Shown piece by piece: positions 10,505 through 22,329 of a stretch of DNA of 64,000 nt (the stretch's first letter is position 1; every line of letters starts with the position of its first letter). Both the position numbers and the translations under genes were made by a program. The notes beneath the pieces are model-generated. The model was given only the letters and a program-made list of their open reading frames with translations. It did not search any database and had not been told where the DNA came from. The stretch comes from Ichthyophis bannanicus (lineage: Eukaryota > Chordata > Amphibia > Gymnophiona > Ichthyophiidae): the NCBI GenBank assembly GCA_033557465.1, contig CM066031.1, positions 1,070,286,444 through 1,070,350,443 of the forward strand, written 5' to 3'.

Positions 10505-13500
10505 ATGACAATGGCTGATATGGTATTAATAACATTTAATGTGGGAGGATTACACTACCCAGTTAAAAGAACAAAAGTTATGAGTTATTACCAAAAAGCT
10601 AGAGCAGATGTTATTTTTCTGCGAGAAACACATTTAACTTATGCTGAGCACAGAAAGTTAAAAAGGGGTGGGTGGGTTGGGGGAGGTGGATTTTTCTGCT
10701 TACGACAGCAGACAGCATGGAATGGGCCATATTGATGGCAATGAATACACTTTTTGCGTCCCACAAAATCATTCTGGACCTAGAGGGGCGCTTTATATTG
10801 TGGCTGGGAATCCTCCATGGTATGAAAGTGATGTTAATTAATATCTATGCTCCAAATGTTTACTACTGTAGATTTGTTTTCACTACTGATAGTCAAGATG
10901 GCAGCATATACAGGAGTATAAAAAAAATAACCGGGGGGGGGGGGGCTGGATTTTTAATTACAACAGACCCAGCTATAGATTGTATACTACCAAGGCTCAA
11001 AGGAAAGATTATGAGAGAATAGGGGTACATTTTTTAAACTCTGAATTGGAGCTTGTAGATGTGTGTAGAAGAATACACCCTTGAAGTTTAGATAGAGTAT
11101 TCTTTTACTCTGGAGCACATAAAATGTACTCATGTTTGGACTATTTCCTCCTCTCTGAGCAGCTAGTGGGTCATTGGATTACAGCAGAGATGGATGCACC
11201 CTTCATGTCAGACCACTCAGCTGTGGTTGTGCAACGGAAACTCTTAGAACTAAGTAAGGATAGAATCTGAAGGCTTAATCTTACTTGGTATCATAATCAG
11301 TCATTCCTGGCATTTTTGAGGAAGATTTGGCAGGATTATGCAGAAGATAATAGAGAGGAAGATGTGGGCACAGTAATGTACTGGGAGGCGGCAAAGGCAG
11401 TACTCAAAATAGAATTATAGCTTACACAGCTGGAGTCCATAAGGCAGAGGAAGCCAGATCTCAGACAAGCAGTTGGAAGCACCAGGAAAAAGTAGAAGGA
11501 AGCATATTAAAACATTCAGTGAGGGAAAACAGGCAGAAGATGGAGGCAGCCAAGAAAAAAGTCGTCAAAATACTGCAGAAAGCCCAGGGGAACATTCAGG
11601 TGTCTAGTTATAAACTTTACAAATGGGGCAATAAAATGGGATGACTACTAGGTTAGTTGGTAAGACCCCATCACATGAGGTAGACAGTTATTAAAGTTTG
11701 AGACAAGAAGGGAGGTCTCCACATGACCGCTGAATCAATTGAGGTAATTTGAACAATATCATATCATAAGGAACTGTATAGCACGAGAGAAAGTAGTTTG
11801 GAGGGAAGGGAAGTTTTTAAATTTTTTAATCTCTAAACATACTGAAACTGAGCCTAGAACTGGTGGCACATTTAAATAGGCTACTTGGTGCACAAGAAAT
11901 TCAATCGGAGATAAAGAGACTGAAATTAGCAAAGGCCCCAAGCTCAGGTGGTCTCAGGTCAGAATTTACAAAGTTTTAGAGGTGTTGGTTGTGCCTCTGC
12001 AACGCATGGGGAGCACACTGCAGAGAGGAGAAAGGGGAGTTCAGGTAAGGACAAAATAAAGCCCATATAATAATTCTGCCCAAACCGGGAAGTGATAAGG
12101 AGCAACTGGCATCATATAGGCCAATATCATCATTCAACCAGGATGTCAAGATTCTCGCAGCAGCATTGGTTAATAGGTTATCCACATGCATCCCCTCTAT
12201 GATAAATGAAAACCAAGTGGGATTTGTTCAAGGAAGGTACGCTTTCGCAAACTTGCTGAGAGCTATCTTGGTACTAAGACTTTATCAGGAGGGGGAGGAG
12301 GAGGACGTTATTGCCAGCTTAGATGTGCAAAAGGCATTTGACAAAAGCGCAAGGGGATACTGTATCTGTTTTGGGTACTACCTAACTTCTGGATACCCAA
12401 TAGTTGTATTTGCTGGGTAAGATCGCTATATAACAGTCCTATGGCACAAATAATGATAATTGGGAAGCTTTCTAATGCCTTGAGTTTAGAAAAGGTACCC
12501 GACATGGGTGCCTGCTCCCTCCCTGCTCATCATCTTAGCCTTTAGCAATTAAAATTTGAGGTGCAGAAGAATACTGTGGGATAAGGATAGGAAGGGATGA
12601 GTATCGTGTTAACCTGTTCATGAGCAAGGCCAAAGAAAACCTCCTATGTGCTATGTGACTGATTAAGAAATTTGGAGTGTTCTTTGGGTGGTGTAAACAA
12701 TGATAAATCAAAAGCAATGGTGGTGGGATGGGATGAGGGGTAGGTAAATAAATAGGAAGACTGCTCCATATGGGCTAATGGGAGCATAAAATATTTGGGG
12801 ATCCACCTCAGCAGGAACTCTATGGTAATGTATAAAAGAAATGTAGTAGATAAGATACTGCAATTTAAAGCCCTCTTGCGAAGTGGAGAAAATTGGGGCT
12901 CTCATTGTATGGTAGAATAGTGCAAGTTAAAATGGTAATGGTTCCTAAATGCTCTGTTATGCAAATGATGCCTTTGTGGATCAAATGAACTGAACTTTAG
13001 GAACTATATTCAACAGTTCATATGGAGGTGGGGAGGGAAATGTGTACGGATTGGGTAAACAAAATTAGTCCTAAGTAAGAAAAATGGAAGCGTGGGGCTG
13101 CCTGATTTGAGACTCTATAATGTGGCGGTGTTGCTGAGGTGGATCCATGAGGCCTTTAGAGAACAACCCAAATTTGCCCCAGAAGGGATATGGGATTTAT
13201 GGTGTGCACCATATGCTTTCATAAACCTGCTGCATGGGCCCTTGGCCCTGATAGAGAGAACAGGAGTAAGAAAATTGATTTAACCTTTTAGGAAAACCTG
13301 GACGTGGTGAAGGAGCAGATCTGGTAGGACTTTTGAGATGATGTTGTTCCTAAGCATGGTAGGAAATTCAGCATTTGAACTGAAGTTAGGTAAATCCAAA
13401 TTTTTAGAATGGAAAAAAAAGAGGTATAGAGACTTAGGTTGGCAGTGACCCTTGGCAGGGTGGGGTGTTCCCAACAAATAAGAGAGGTAAAATATTCCAA

Positions 13501-14217
13501 CCAATCAATTATTGTAATTTCTGCAGTTTCAACCCTATTGGCAGGAGCTGGAGGGCAGAGCCCCAGCTGAGCTAAGCCAACAGAATTAGTTGAGAATTTT
13601 AGGGGAGTGACTCGATATTGGAACAAATTTGCCACTTGGTATCGATAGGAAAGGATATGCTGAACAGCACATATTTAGATGCACTAGCAAAAGGTTGGGA
13701 GGCAGAGACTGAGGAAGAGGTGACCTCTGAACTGCTGGAAAAGCTGTTTGAAGGCATACCAAGACTCGCAGGCAATGACAGTCTTCAAGAGGTGCAATTT
13801 AAAGTTTTGCATCAGGCTTGCATAAGTCGAGGAAAACGGGGCTAGGTTGAGAATGTGGGCAGATGAATGCTGTCAAAAATGTAAAGTGTGAAAGGGAACC
13901 TTACAGCGTACTTTTTTAGAATGCCAGGGGCTAAATGACTTGTGAGGCTTGGTGAGAGAAGTGACAGAATAAGTAACCGGTAAAAGGGCGAAATGGTTAT
14001 ATACATTGCTGCTGTTGGGCAATGGAGCAATTTTCAAGGAAGAGAGATGGCCAAAGTAGACAGCACTTTTGTGTAATTGGCCATACTGGTAGCAAAGAAA
14101 GTATTATGTGGGAGAAGTCAGTCTACCAAAACAGTACTGGATGAACTTGATGCATCAGGTAGCCTTGATGGAGAAGCAAACATATAGGCAGCTGGTCAAA
14201 CCATGGTGGAAATAATA
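10505..14217 (+). pseudogene. L1/Tx1 ORF2 remnant (endonuclease + reverse transcriptase)
   Basis: Decayed ORF2. The APE-type endonuclease starts ITFNVGGLHYPVKR (about 10525), then ADVIFLRETHL (about 10594) and INIYAPN (about 10838). In the RT, ILPKPGSDKE and SYRPISSFNQDVKILA (about 12075-12160) lead to NQVGFVQGR and SLDVQKAFDK (about 12317-12346, motif A). GLPDLRLYNVAVLLRWI follows (13095-13145). A Cys motif, CQKCKV...FLECQGL, lies near 13870-13930. This order and these strings fit the L1/Tx1 clade. Many frameshifts and stops are present and the FADD motif is not readable. Confidence 0.75.
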
Positions 14218-14440
14218 TTTATACTTGTGGTTTTGCTTCCAAGAACAATCCCCAGTAGTGAGAGATCAAGGGAAAGATGACAGTGTGGTATGTTGGGAGG
14301 GCAAAAGGGAAAATCTTGAAGAGACATGCGGTATCCAGGGATGTGCAATGTTTTTGGATTGGAGGGATTAAGTATCTACATATTAACCATGCTAACAATT
14401 GTATTTGTTGAAAATGTATGTTCAAGTTAATAAATACAAT

Positions 14441-14450
14441 TAAAAAAAAA
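14441..14450 (+). other. Poly(A) tail of the L1/Tx1 element
   Basis: A run of about ten A follows AATAAATACAATT at the 3' end. It marks the element boundary. Confidence 0.65.
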
Positions 14451-14452
14451 AG

Positions 14453-14860
14453 GAACCTGGGTTCAATTTCGGGGGTCAGTTGAAACTGGAAATGCTGCAG
14501 AGGCAGTGTTGACATCCTCTGGAATGGGAACAGTAGTCAGTTATTGTACAATGGTGACACCTAGTAGCCAGATTTAGAGCCCATGGTTGCATGACTTTGG
14601 AATAAATAGAGGTGCATGGCCCTTGGCCAAGATCTGTCACTACAATGATTAATGGGGAAGGAATATAAATGAGATGAAAAACCCCGAGTAGTTGTGGAAG
14701 AAGGCGCCTGACACCAGATCGTATTCCTGGTTTGATCGAGGTAAGAATACCAAGAAGCAGGTGGAATTTGCTGTGTCACAAAAACCAAAAAGAATCTTGG
14801 CTAGGTATCAAAATATGATGGGAAGCCCACCCAGAGAAGCAAGAAATGGTTAAGAGTGTG
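14453..14860 (+). mobile_element. SINE-like repeat, second family (copy 1)
   Basis: Starts with a B-box-like GGGTTCAATTTC. It shares the block CAATGGTGACACCTAGTAG...TTGCATGA...GCATGGCCC with the repeat at 16150-16620. A tRNA-like head and a shared body suggest a SINE. The tail is not defined. Confidence 0.5.
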
Positions 14861-15984
14861 AAGGTCTTTTTTTTTACAAGGCAAAAATGGGGTGGAGATG
14901 GTGTGGGAAGTCCTAGTTTGCAATGGTGTTAAAACGTCTAGTAATAATAGCAGACCTTACTGTATCTTTGCTGTGTAGAATTGTATGTTTTTTATAGTGC
15001 AGCCCTAAGAAAGCACTTCAAGATAAAGTAACAGCTGCTAAATTAGGAGAGACTGACAGTGCCTGTTACTAGCAGTCTTGTAAAGTTATTGATTATAATT
15101 ATAGTGGATTATTCCTTTTCTAAGAACACCCCAGGGCATAGTTAAAATTGTTCTTCGATACAGAATGTTCTTATAAAGAAGAATCATTTCTGTAGGAAGG
15201 AACATCCTGGAGCTAGCTTTGAATAGATGTTCTTAATAAGAGAATATTTTTCAAAGGATATACCAAAAATACAAGAGAGACTAACTACCTGACACACAAT
15301 ATCAGTGAGTCAACTACTGAAAAGGCAAAGGCAAGAAGCAATCCTTTAAATAACTCAAGGGGAGCGGTATCTACTGTATCAGAAGCCTAATATCAGGGAC
15401 TCGTGGTTAATATAGATTCATTTGCCTCACAGAAGATAGAAACAATATTTCATTCAAACATCTTGAAAATTAACAGTTTACATGTTATATAGTCTTTACA
15501 TGTTAATCAGTAACCTTAGGTCAACAAAATTCATCGAATAATTATCAAAAACATGATTATATGTGCAATTTGCAAAGTCCAGTCCCAATTTCATTGCATC
15601 AAAATATGCCTAAACAAATAAGTTTAAAAAGCAAACATTTTGGCTCCTCGTTACTAATGCTTAGCCCAGTCTCATTTCCATGTGGCACCTGGTGCTAAAC
15701 ACACCATAAGAGAGCTTACGTTTTATCAAGAAAATGAGATTGGGAGACCTCGGTACCGGACAATTATTCAGCTATGGTTGCCACAAATGCTTCCCATGAG
15801 TCCAGTCATCAGTCTCAAAACATTATCATTTTTTGTGATATGTAATATTTTTCAAATGCATATAAAAGTATGAATATCTCATTTAGAGTTCAAATGTCTC
15901 ATGGAAGATTCTATAGAATTCAAAGATCCCACAAGGGATCATTATGTGGCAAGAGGATGTTATCAAAACAAATTTAAATAAGTT
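14861..15984. other. Anonymous sequence
   Basis: AT-rich, with no gene and no recognised repeat. Confidence 0.4.
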
Positions 15985-16115
15985 CAAAAATAGAGAGGGG
16001 TCACCTGCACGGAGCAGCAGGTACAACTCTAGCCACCTTACTGGGCAGACTAGATGGATCATGCTGGTCTTTATCTGCCATCATTTACTGGGTTACTATG
16101 TTAGCCCTTTAATCG
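15985..16115 (+). mobile_element. CR1 3' end, TTACTATG-tail group
   Basis: Only the last 130 bp of a CR1 are present, with CACGGAGCAGCAGGTACAAC, the GACTAGATGGATCATGCTGG block, and GTTACTATGTTA at the end. It matches 4930-5057 and 30180-30336. It is an extreme 5' truncation. Confidence 0.8.
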
Positions 16116-16149
16116 CCATGGGGGCTGGGTTGCAGCAGCTAAAAGTATA

Positions 16150-16620
16150 TTTGCAGCCTGATCCAGTAGCTTAGTGGAAGGGCCCTAGTTTGAACCCTAG
16201 GTTGAGTCTTCTACTTCTCAGACTGAGATTTAGGATTTATAGACCTTAGAGGGAAGGACTCATAGTCGTCATGCAATGGCGACACCTAATTGGGGAATTC
16301 AGGGTCCATCATTGCCAGATGCATGGCCCCCCTCCTATCCACCTATCGAGTGAAACCTAAGTAACTGAAAACTTTTTTAGACTTTTTTTCTGTTTAAAAA
16401 AGTTTTCAGTTACTTAGGTTTCACTCGATAGGTGGATAGGATAGAGTTTTGTGATTTGAGTGAAGGATTGGAGGTGTATATAGTTTACTGATGCATGGCC
16501 CCCAGCAACATATTGTCGCTTTGGTGACTGGCATGTATATGTAAGGGAGGGATAGCAAAATAGAGAAAACATTCCCAGGAAATTTGGATTTGAGATTTAT
16601 TGACTTGTAAATGGAGTCGG
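16150..16620 (+). mobile_element. SINE-like repeat, second family (copy 2), interrupted
   Basis: The head has TAGCTTAGTGGAAGG (A-box-like) and GTTTGAACCC (B-box-like) near 16168-16196. The body block CAATGGCGACACCTAATTGG matches copy 1 at 14550. The copy is interrupted at 16332-16489 by a hairpin insertion flanked by a 14-bp duplication of its own sequence. Confidence 0.6.
16332..16489. mobile_element. Hairpin insertion with 47-bp perfect arms
   Basis: Arms at 16333-16379 and 16395-16441 are exact reverse complements around a 15-nt T-rich loop. A 48-bp single-copy segment follows the right arm. The whole is bracketed by GATGCATGGCCCCC (16318-16331 and again from 16490). The 14-bp duplication marks it as an insertion. 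No coding capacity. The family is unknown to me. Confidence 0.8.
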
Positions 16621-17955
16621 ATCCCGGCTCTGGTTCTGTGTGAGCAGGAATTCCAGTGGAGTAGGAGGAAACATAATTGATCCGCTGAGGCAGTTACATT
16701 GATTTTGCTGATACCACAGTTCAGCTGAGTACTAGCTGAACTCTGTACTATTTCTTTAATTTGTCAGTTCAGCTTGTTGCTGCAGCATTTTCTCCGTTTT
16801 TTTTTTTAACACAGTCATGATACCAAAAAGCTGTCAGTCAACCAGAAGAGAGAGAGAGAGAGAGTGCAGGAATTCTGTGGATCATGGGGCTGAGGCTGCA
16901 GTCCCTGAAAAAACATTAACTCTCTTGACCAGGTTGCACTTTTTCAGGATGGAACCATGTGAAATGGGATTTTAGAAGGGTTGTAGCGCCCTGAGCCAAT
17001 TTTCGCTTTTGCGCCTTTTCACCCCTTGGGAATGATCTTGCAGTGCAAGCTCTTCAAACGGGTAAATTTTCAATGTACTAGTTTGTTAAATGCCAGCACT
17101 GTTGTTTAACTTAATCTGTATATTCTGTGCCACTATCCGTATAGGTAGCTGCACTGAATATACGGAGAGTGCCGGCATTGTCGTTGTATTATCTCTTTAG
17201 GCTTAGTCTGATATTCTACAGGCCTGAACTAAACGAACAACCTGTCTGAATAGTGACTGAAGATTTTCACTATCTGCATAGTTTTCTGCTCTTTCCTCGC
17301 TCCTTCTCAAACATGCCCCACAAATATATGGATAATAATTGACCATTCAGCAATTTATAAAGCCTGATATTATCTGTATATGTTTTTTTGAAAATACATG
17401 GTTGGGCTAATTATGCATTTGTCAGCGAACACATATCTGCCTTTGAATATCTGTCTGATAGGGCATAATTATTCATTCATAAGGAACACTCCCAGACTCA
17501 CCAATTAAACTTTCCCACATGCTTGCTTTTTTGCATGATAAAATGCCGTGGTGCCGGAGGCTTCAGTACAGCACAGCTTCAGGAGCAAAAGCAAATGCTC
17601 CCATGGCTGTATTAAATATGAATACGGCCGTGGCATTAGAGGCAAGTGGCAGGCTGTAAGTGAGTGAGCCAGTAAAGCAGGCTTCCTGCGCCCTTACTCT
17701 GGTGCACCCTGAGCCAGTGCCTCACTGTGCTCACCTCTTAACCCGGCCCTGGATCTCTAGGAGGAATCGGGGACGCCCAGAGCACAATATCCAAAAATTC
17801 AGGGAAGTGGCAGCAGTGAAGGGAGGCACATAGAAGTGCCTTCTGAAATCGCTGTGTCTCCACCCGAATGACTGCCCTAATGTGGCAGGAAAAGATAAAT
17901 AACAAAAGGGGAACTGCTACAGGAGGCTATTGTAACCTGATTGTCACTGGTCTCC
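16621..17955. other. Anonymous sequence
   Basis: No gene or certain repeat. A short AG run lies near 16848-16863. Confidence 0.4.
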
Positions 17956-18522
17956 CTCGGAATCCTCCCTCTCCCGTCCAATCTGTTCAAAGCTCAGCTG
18001 CACAGCTCTTCTTCCACCAGTCTCGCTATCCTCATGTAACCCGTCTTCTCAAGTCACTTCACTGATTTCCCTATCCGTTTCCACATCCATTTCAAAATTC
18101 TCCTACTAACTCATAAGCGGATTCATTCTGCAGCTTCTTACTACCTTTGCTCTCTTATCATTCCCTGCACCCCTCCTCGGCAACTCCGCTCCTCTGGCCC
18201 ATCCCTTTTATTCTTGTTCTTCTCTGCCACTGCCAACTCAATTCTTTGCTCATTCTGTCTTGCTGCTCCATATGCTTAGGACAAGCTCCCTGAGTTAGTA
18301 TGCTAGATTCTTTCACTGGCCCTATTCAAATCCAGGCTAAAACCCACCTCTTTGAGGCTGCATTTGGATCCCGATGCCCTTGTTCTCCTGCTTATCATCT
18401 ATCTGTATCTTGCCATTCCCCTTGGATTACCCCAGTCTGCAGTTCTGTGGTCTGTCTTGATTAGATTGTAGGGACTGTTTCTTACCTGTACATGTAGATT
18501 GCTGTGTACACCTTGTAGCACT
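17956..18522 (+). mobile_element. L2-like LINE 3' part
   Basis: Decayed C-terminal coding sequence is seen as VQSSAAQLFFHQSRYPHVTRLL (split across frames after this) and the end-of-RT string FQNSPTNS, then KTHLFEAAF near 18330. A 3' UTR follows with TTAGATTGTAGGGACTGTTTC and GTAGCACTAT. This layout is that of L2-like LINEs of fish and amphibians. The tail resumes at 18746 after a SINE insertion. Confidence 0.65.
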
Positions 18523-18745
18523 ATTTATTTAACAGATTTTTCATACTGCTTTATCATTTCAATCCAAGCGGTTTACATTGGTAATGTACATTAAACAGGG
18601 ACATTAATAACTTGGATTTTTCTGAGGCAATGGAGGGTTAAGTGATTTGCCCAAGGCCACAAGCAGTGCTAGTAGGAATCAAACCCTCATCTCTTGGTTC
18701 CCAAGCTAGTGCTTTAACCATCAGGCTACTCCTCCACTCCACCAT
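18523..18745 (-). mobile_element. tRNA-headed SINE inserted in an L2-like tail
   Basis: The minus strand reads: A-box-like TAGCCTGATGGTTAAAGC (near 18725), B-box-like GGGTTTGATTCC (near 18685), body TGTGGCCTTGGGCAAATCA, and a tail with AATGTAAACCGCTTGGATTG and AATAAATAG. It is closely related to the plus-strand copy at 38670. Both halves of the L2-like tail flank it. Confidence 0.8.
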
Positions 18746-18778
18746 CTAAATGATAAGTAGTATAAGTAGTAGTAGGCT
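18746..18778 (+). mobile_element. Terminal tail of the L2-like LINE
   Basis: TAAATGATAAGTAGTATAAGTAGTAGTAG continues the GCACTAT broken off at 18522, giving the usual tail of this family. Confidence 0.6.
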
Positions 18779-19086
18779 ACCATAGCCAAAAATACCAGGT
18801 CATCTGGTTGGGCCACTGCTGTCTTGACTGCACTGTCCATATTTACTCTTATAAGATTGGATTCATCAGTCTGGTATGAGAGGTCTCAGACCTTTGATCA
18901 GGAGGACTGCTCCATGGACTTCAGAGCTGATCTTGTTAAGAAAACAGCTGTGGGGTCAATAAAGGGGGCTGTGGTGCCGATTCGCTAAAAGCTTTGGATC
19001 CAAAGTTTGTGTATTAGCTTAAGCACCACTTAGGTCCTATATAAACTACTTCCAGTAGATTTCATATTCTGTGTATTTGATGCATG
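18779..19086. other. Anonymous sequence
   Basis: Nothing recognised in about 300 bp. Confidence 0.4.
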
Positions 19087-19241
19087 GTGTTGGCGACCTA
19101 GGCAAACCTTAAACCTTACGCCCCCTTTGCAGTCAGAATCTATTGTTTAGCTTTGAATGCCCTGCTCTATGTTTCCCCCCTCCCTCAGATGCTGCTGTCC
19201 TAGGCAACCGCCTATTTTGCCTGATGGTTGGGTTGGCCCTG
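19087..19241. mobile_element. Short DNA element, CAGGGCC family
   Basis: The right end reads, in reverse, CAGGGCCAACCCAACCATCA followed by GGCGGTTGCCTAGGACAGCA. The left side has GGCGACCTAGGCAAACC, the counterpart of the other end at 50003. It encodes no protein. The left boundary is approximate. Confidence 0.5.
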
Positions 19242-19389
19242 AAGGAATCCCTTGAGAAACCTAGCAGAGGGAGGTACAAGACACAGACTTCCTCCTGCCT
19301 GACCTTCTGTTGTTCCCATTCCTAATCCAGAGGAGTGTACAGTCATCTCTAGAGATTTGACTTCTGAGTAAGAGATTCAGGAAGACTAA

Positions 19390-20055
19390 TGTTTGTTTGT
19401 TTTTTTTTCTTTATAAGGTAACCTCACATTCCATCCATAAAATGAAAAGAGAATGAAAAAATCTTCAACACACAAATTGGAGGAGCAAAATACAGGAAAA
19501 AAGTAGAAAAACCCCCAAAGACAAAATACATAAATATTCAGTTAGGATAGCAAGACAAACTACAAATCACAGCCAACAACACCAGATAGGTTTGACTTCC
19601 ACTACCACGCGAACCTCCACCTCCAGAACTCTCCAAGATGCTACCTTGAAACACTCAAGCTTGATCCATCCACTGGAGATGAGCAGCAATAGGGGCCACT
19701 TCAGCATAAGACACAGTGACCTCTCCCATTGGGATCAACCAGAACCGCTCACTGCCCCCAATGGAAATGCATCCAGGTCTCAGCAGCACAGTACATTGAT
19801 TGAGGCTCCAAGGAACTCCTTCGATGCTCTGATCCAGTGAAAAGAACTTGGCTGGAGCAGCTGAAGTGGTGCGCTCATCCAAGCCCCACACTGAAAACTC
19901 CTCAAGGGTCCTCTGACCCAGCAGCAAGGACACCTGGACAGCCAATGTAGGCTGCTTCAGCGTCCACTTCCTCGACGGCATCTCCCCTCCCCCCCGAAGT
20001 CCTGCATTCTAGACAGCTACCACCCAAAGGAAAGAGCAGCGGCAGCAGCATCCTA
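19390..20055 (-). other. Unassigned ORF region, possibly retroelement leader
   Basis: A 108-residue minus-strand frame (19655-19981) begins MPSRKWTLKQPTLAVQ. I do not recognise it. A basic N terminus just upstream of LINE-like sequence could be the start of an ORF1, but nothing shows this. A chance frame is equally possible. Confidence 0.25.
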
Positions 20056-20059
20056 ACAC

Positions 20060-20575
20060 AATGCCATCTTGCTTTTCTCTAAATATTATGGGCATGATCT
20101 CAGAGACACATCTCCAGGAAATGACCGAGACACCTAAATCTATTCTGACTTGAAGATCATGTACCCCTCTACCCCCTTCCCAATACACCAAACCTAATTT
20201 GCTTCCCAAATGGAATAACATGGAAGATATTACATTCCTCCTTAACCCTGCTATTGTAACACTTTATTACCAATTCAGAAGGGCCGTGAAACACTACCTC
20301 TTCCTCCTATATTACCCTGAAACCAATAGAAGCTCAGTACAAACTGCTGAATCCACCAAAATCTCCACTGACTGAAACCATATGAACACATGACTATTCT
20401 GTGATTTGTATATATTGTTATTGTATATAGTTCCCCTGTTAGCCAAGTTGAATCTCCTGTTCATATGTAAACACAAAGTACTATTGGAAATGTGTGTATT
20501 CATTGTTTACTGTAAACCGCGCTGATGCTGAATAGCGCGGTATAGAAAAGACTATAAATAAATAAAAAATAAAAT
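20060..20575 (+). mobile_element. L2-like LINE 3' end
   Basis: A decayed RT C terminus (frame with RRAVKHYLFLLYYPETNRSS near 20280) is followed by a 3' UTR ending GTAAACCGCGCTGATGCTGA, GCGCGGTATAGAAAAG and AATAAATAA. The tail also occurs, reversed, at 24527-24640. Confidence 0.55.
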
Positions 20576-21120
20576 AAATTACCACCAATGTACTATATCA
20601 TGCCCATATTATATAGAAAACTTGTTAAATAAATAACTAAATAAAACTTGCTCCACCGGGACTAATGTTGTTTAGTTAGGTGGCTACTGGTTTGCAAATC
20701 AAACATATGGTTGCTGTTTTGAAGCTGGAGGCTAAAGACCCTCAAATAGACAAGGGGTGGGTCTAATTTATGATAGCTTTCCTTAGGGAAAAGGAGAGTC
20801 TTCCATTCTGTCCCACAATGGAGGACCACATGGAAAACGACAGGAGAAGAGCCATTGCATAGGCTCAAGAGACTTCTTCAGGAGAAACAGTTGTAGATAG
20901 ATAGTACAGTTTGACTCTATCAACACTGGTTCGATTTGGTAGAATAAACTGCCAGATAAGTTCAATCGAAAAAACAGTTATGTATTTTTGCAAACTTGTG
21001 AAAGCCTTACTTTGGCAATTGATGTTTTGAAGGCAGAGATATAAATACTATGATGATGTTGGATGTGTTTAAATTACCATAGGACTTGTTTTAACAAGTC
21101 ATGATTAATAAACTGCAATA
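20576..21120. other. Anonymous sequence
   Basis: No gene or recognised repeat. Confidence 0.4.
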
Positions 21121-21300
21121 TGTATTTGTTTGTATTTAACTCACGCCTTTCCAGTAGTAATTGAAGGCGTGTTACATTCAGGTATAGTATTTCCCTGCTA
21201 CCAGAGAGCTTATAATCTAAGTTTGTCCTGAGGCTATGGAGAATTAAGGCCACAAGTAGTGTCACTGGAATTTGAACCCTGGCTTCCCTGGTTCCCAGGA
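21121..21300 (-). mobile_element. tRNA-headed SINE, partial
   Basis: On the minus strand, GGGTTCAAATTCCAG (near 21275) is the B-box end. The body TGTGGCCTTAATTCTCC and a tail ending TTACTACTGGAAAGGCGTGA follow. The head is cut short. Confidence 0.55.
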
Positions 21301-21639
21301 TTTACAGGGAGATGGACACCCCTATGAAGAGATGAATGGGACCGTGGGCATGGAATGACCGCACATGCTAATTCATGTGCTCACTGAACATTACGGAATG
21401 GGACGGGATTATGGATAGAGAATGTTCATGGACTGCGCCTTGCAGTTACTGCTCTGTCAGGAGGAAGTGTAAGTTCATCCATTCTGTCTCTCATTGCACT
21501 TAAATGTACAGTAAATGTTTTTATGCATGTACTTACTGTATAGTAAGATTCTTCAAATGCCCACAACAGTTACCACAGATGCTTTGCAGTTACCACGCGG
21601 TATTTTGGGTATTTATTGTGTAGCAACTGCAAATCGTTA

Positions 21640-22010
21640 CTGCACTTTAGTAAGAGAGCTCCAAAGTTTCTGTCTTTCATTTGATCTGTTCTGGCATGTC
21701 TGCCTCTTGCTGATTTTTATGTCACCTGCAAACAGAAACAGTTTCCCTTCTAGTCCTTCCACAATCTCCTTTATAAAGCCATTGAAGAGAAGTGGCCCTA
21801 TTACTGAGCCATTTGGCATTCCACTGGACACATTCCGTTCATCAAAGTGGACCTTATTGATTGTCACTCCCTAACTGTTTGCTTAACCAATTTTTCACCC
21901 AGCTTATATTTTATTTCTCCTGTTCCCAAACTAGCTAGCTTGGTCTTCAGTTTTCTGTGAGAAACGGTATCAAAAGGTCTTATTGAAATCCAACCCGATA
22001 GACCACATCT
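21640..22010 (-). pseudogene. Old CR1 reverse-transcriptase fragment
   Basis: Minus-strand translation shows SSGMPNGSVIGPLLFNGFIKEI (the [10 protein letters not shown] motif, diverged) at about 21845-21780, and LFLFAGDIKIS (the FADD box with D to G) near 21740-21710. Upstream is TF*YRFSQKTEDQ-like sequence matching the motif A side. It is more diverged than the other CR1 copies and keeps no ends. Confidence 0.7.
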
Positions 22011-22163
22011 AGATCCCCCCCCCACCCCTTTTCTGAAACTTTTATCACCTCTTTAGATATGTTTAATTGTCTTACTGTAAATTGCAGTCATTCCTTTTAC
22101 TTTTTGAGGCAAGGTGATATCCAGGTTTTCTAGGTAGGTCTTGTGATTTTGGAGCCTGTAAGA

Positions 22164-22329
22164 CAGGGGTTCTCAAACCTGCCTCCCAGCCAGACGGGTT
22201 TTCAGGATATCCATAATGTATATGCATGAGAGAGATCTGCATAGACTGCCTCTCTCATGCATATTCATTGTGGATACCTGGAAAACCTGACTGGCTCGGG
22301 AGGTGCCAGGACAGGTTTTTGGAACCCTA
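22164..22329. mobile_element. Palindromic hAT-like MITE (copy 1)
   Basis: The two halves are near reverse complements (CAGGATATCCATAATG near 22203 against CATTGTGGATACCTGG near 22266). The ends are CAGGGGTTC and its complement. An 8-bp direct repeat CTGTAAGA lies on both sides (22156 and 22330). A related copy is at 33364-33553. Confidence 0.7.

Larger units (their letters stand above)
6730..14452 (+). mobile_element. L1/Tx1-clade LINE, old, near full length with insertions
   Basis: A long decayed non-LTR element with a GC-richer 5' leader, ORF1 (6918-9252), a spacer, ORF2 (10505-14217) and a 3' end with AATAAA-type signals before an A-run at 14441-14450. The poly(A) tail and the L1-type ORF1 separate it from the CR1 copies, whose tails are octamers. 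Removing the two clear insertions (6989-7370 and 7497-8667) leaves about 6 kb, near the usual length for the clade. The 5' boundary is a judgement from the leader and is uncertain by tens of bases. Confidence 0.75.
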
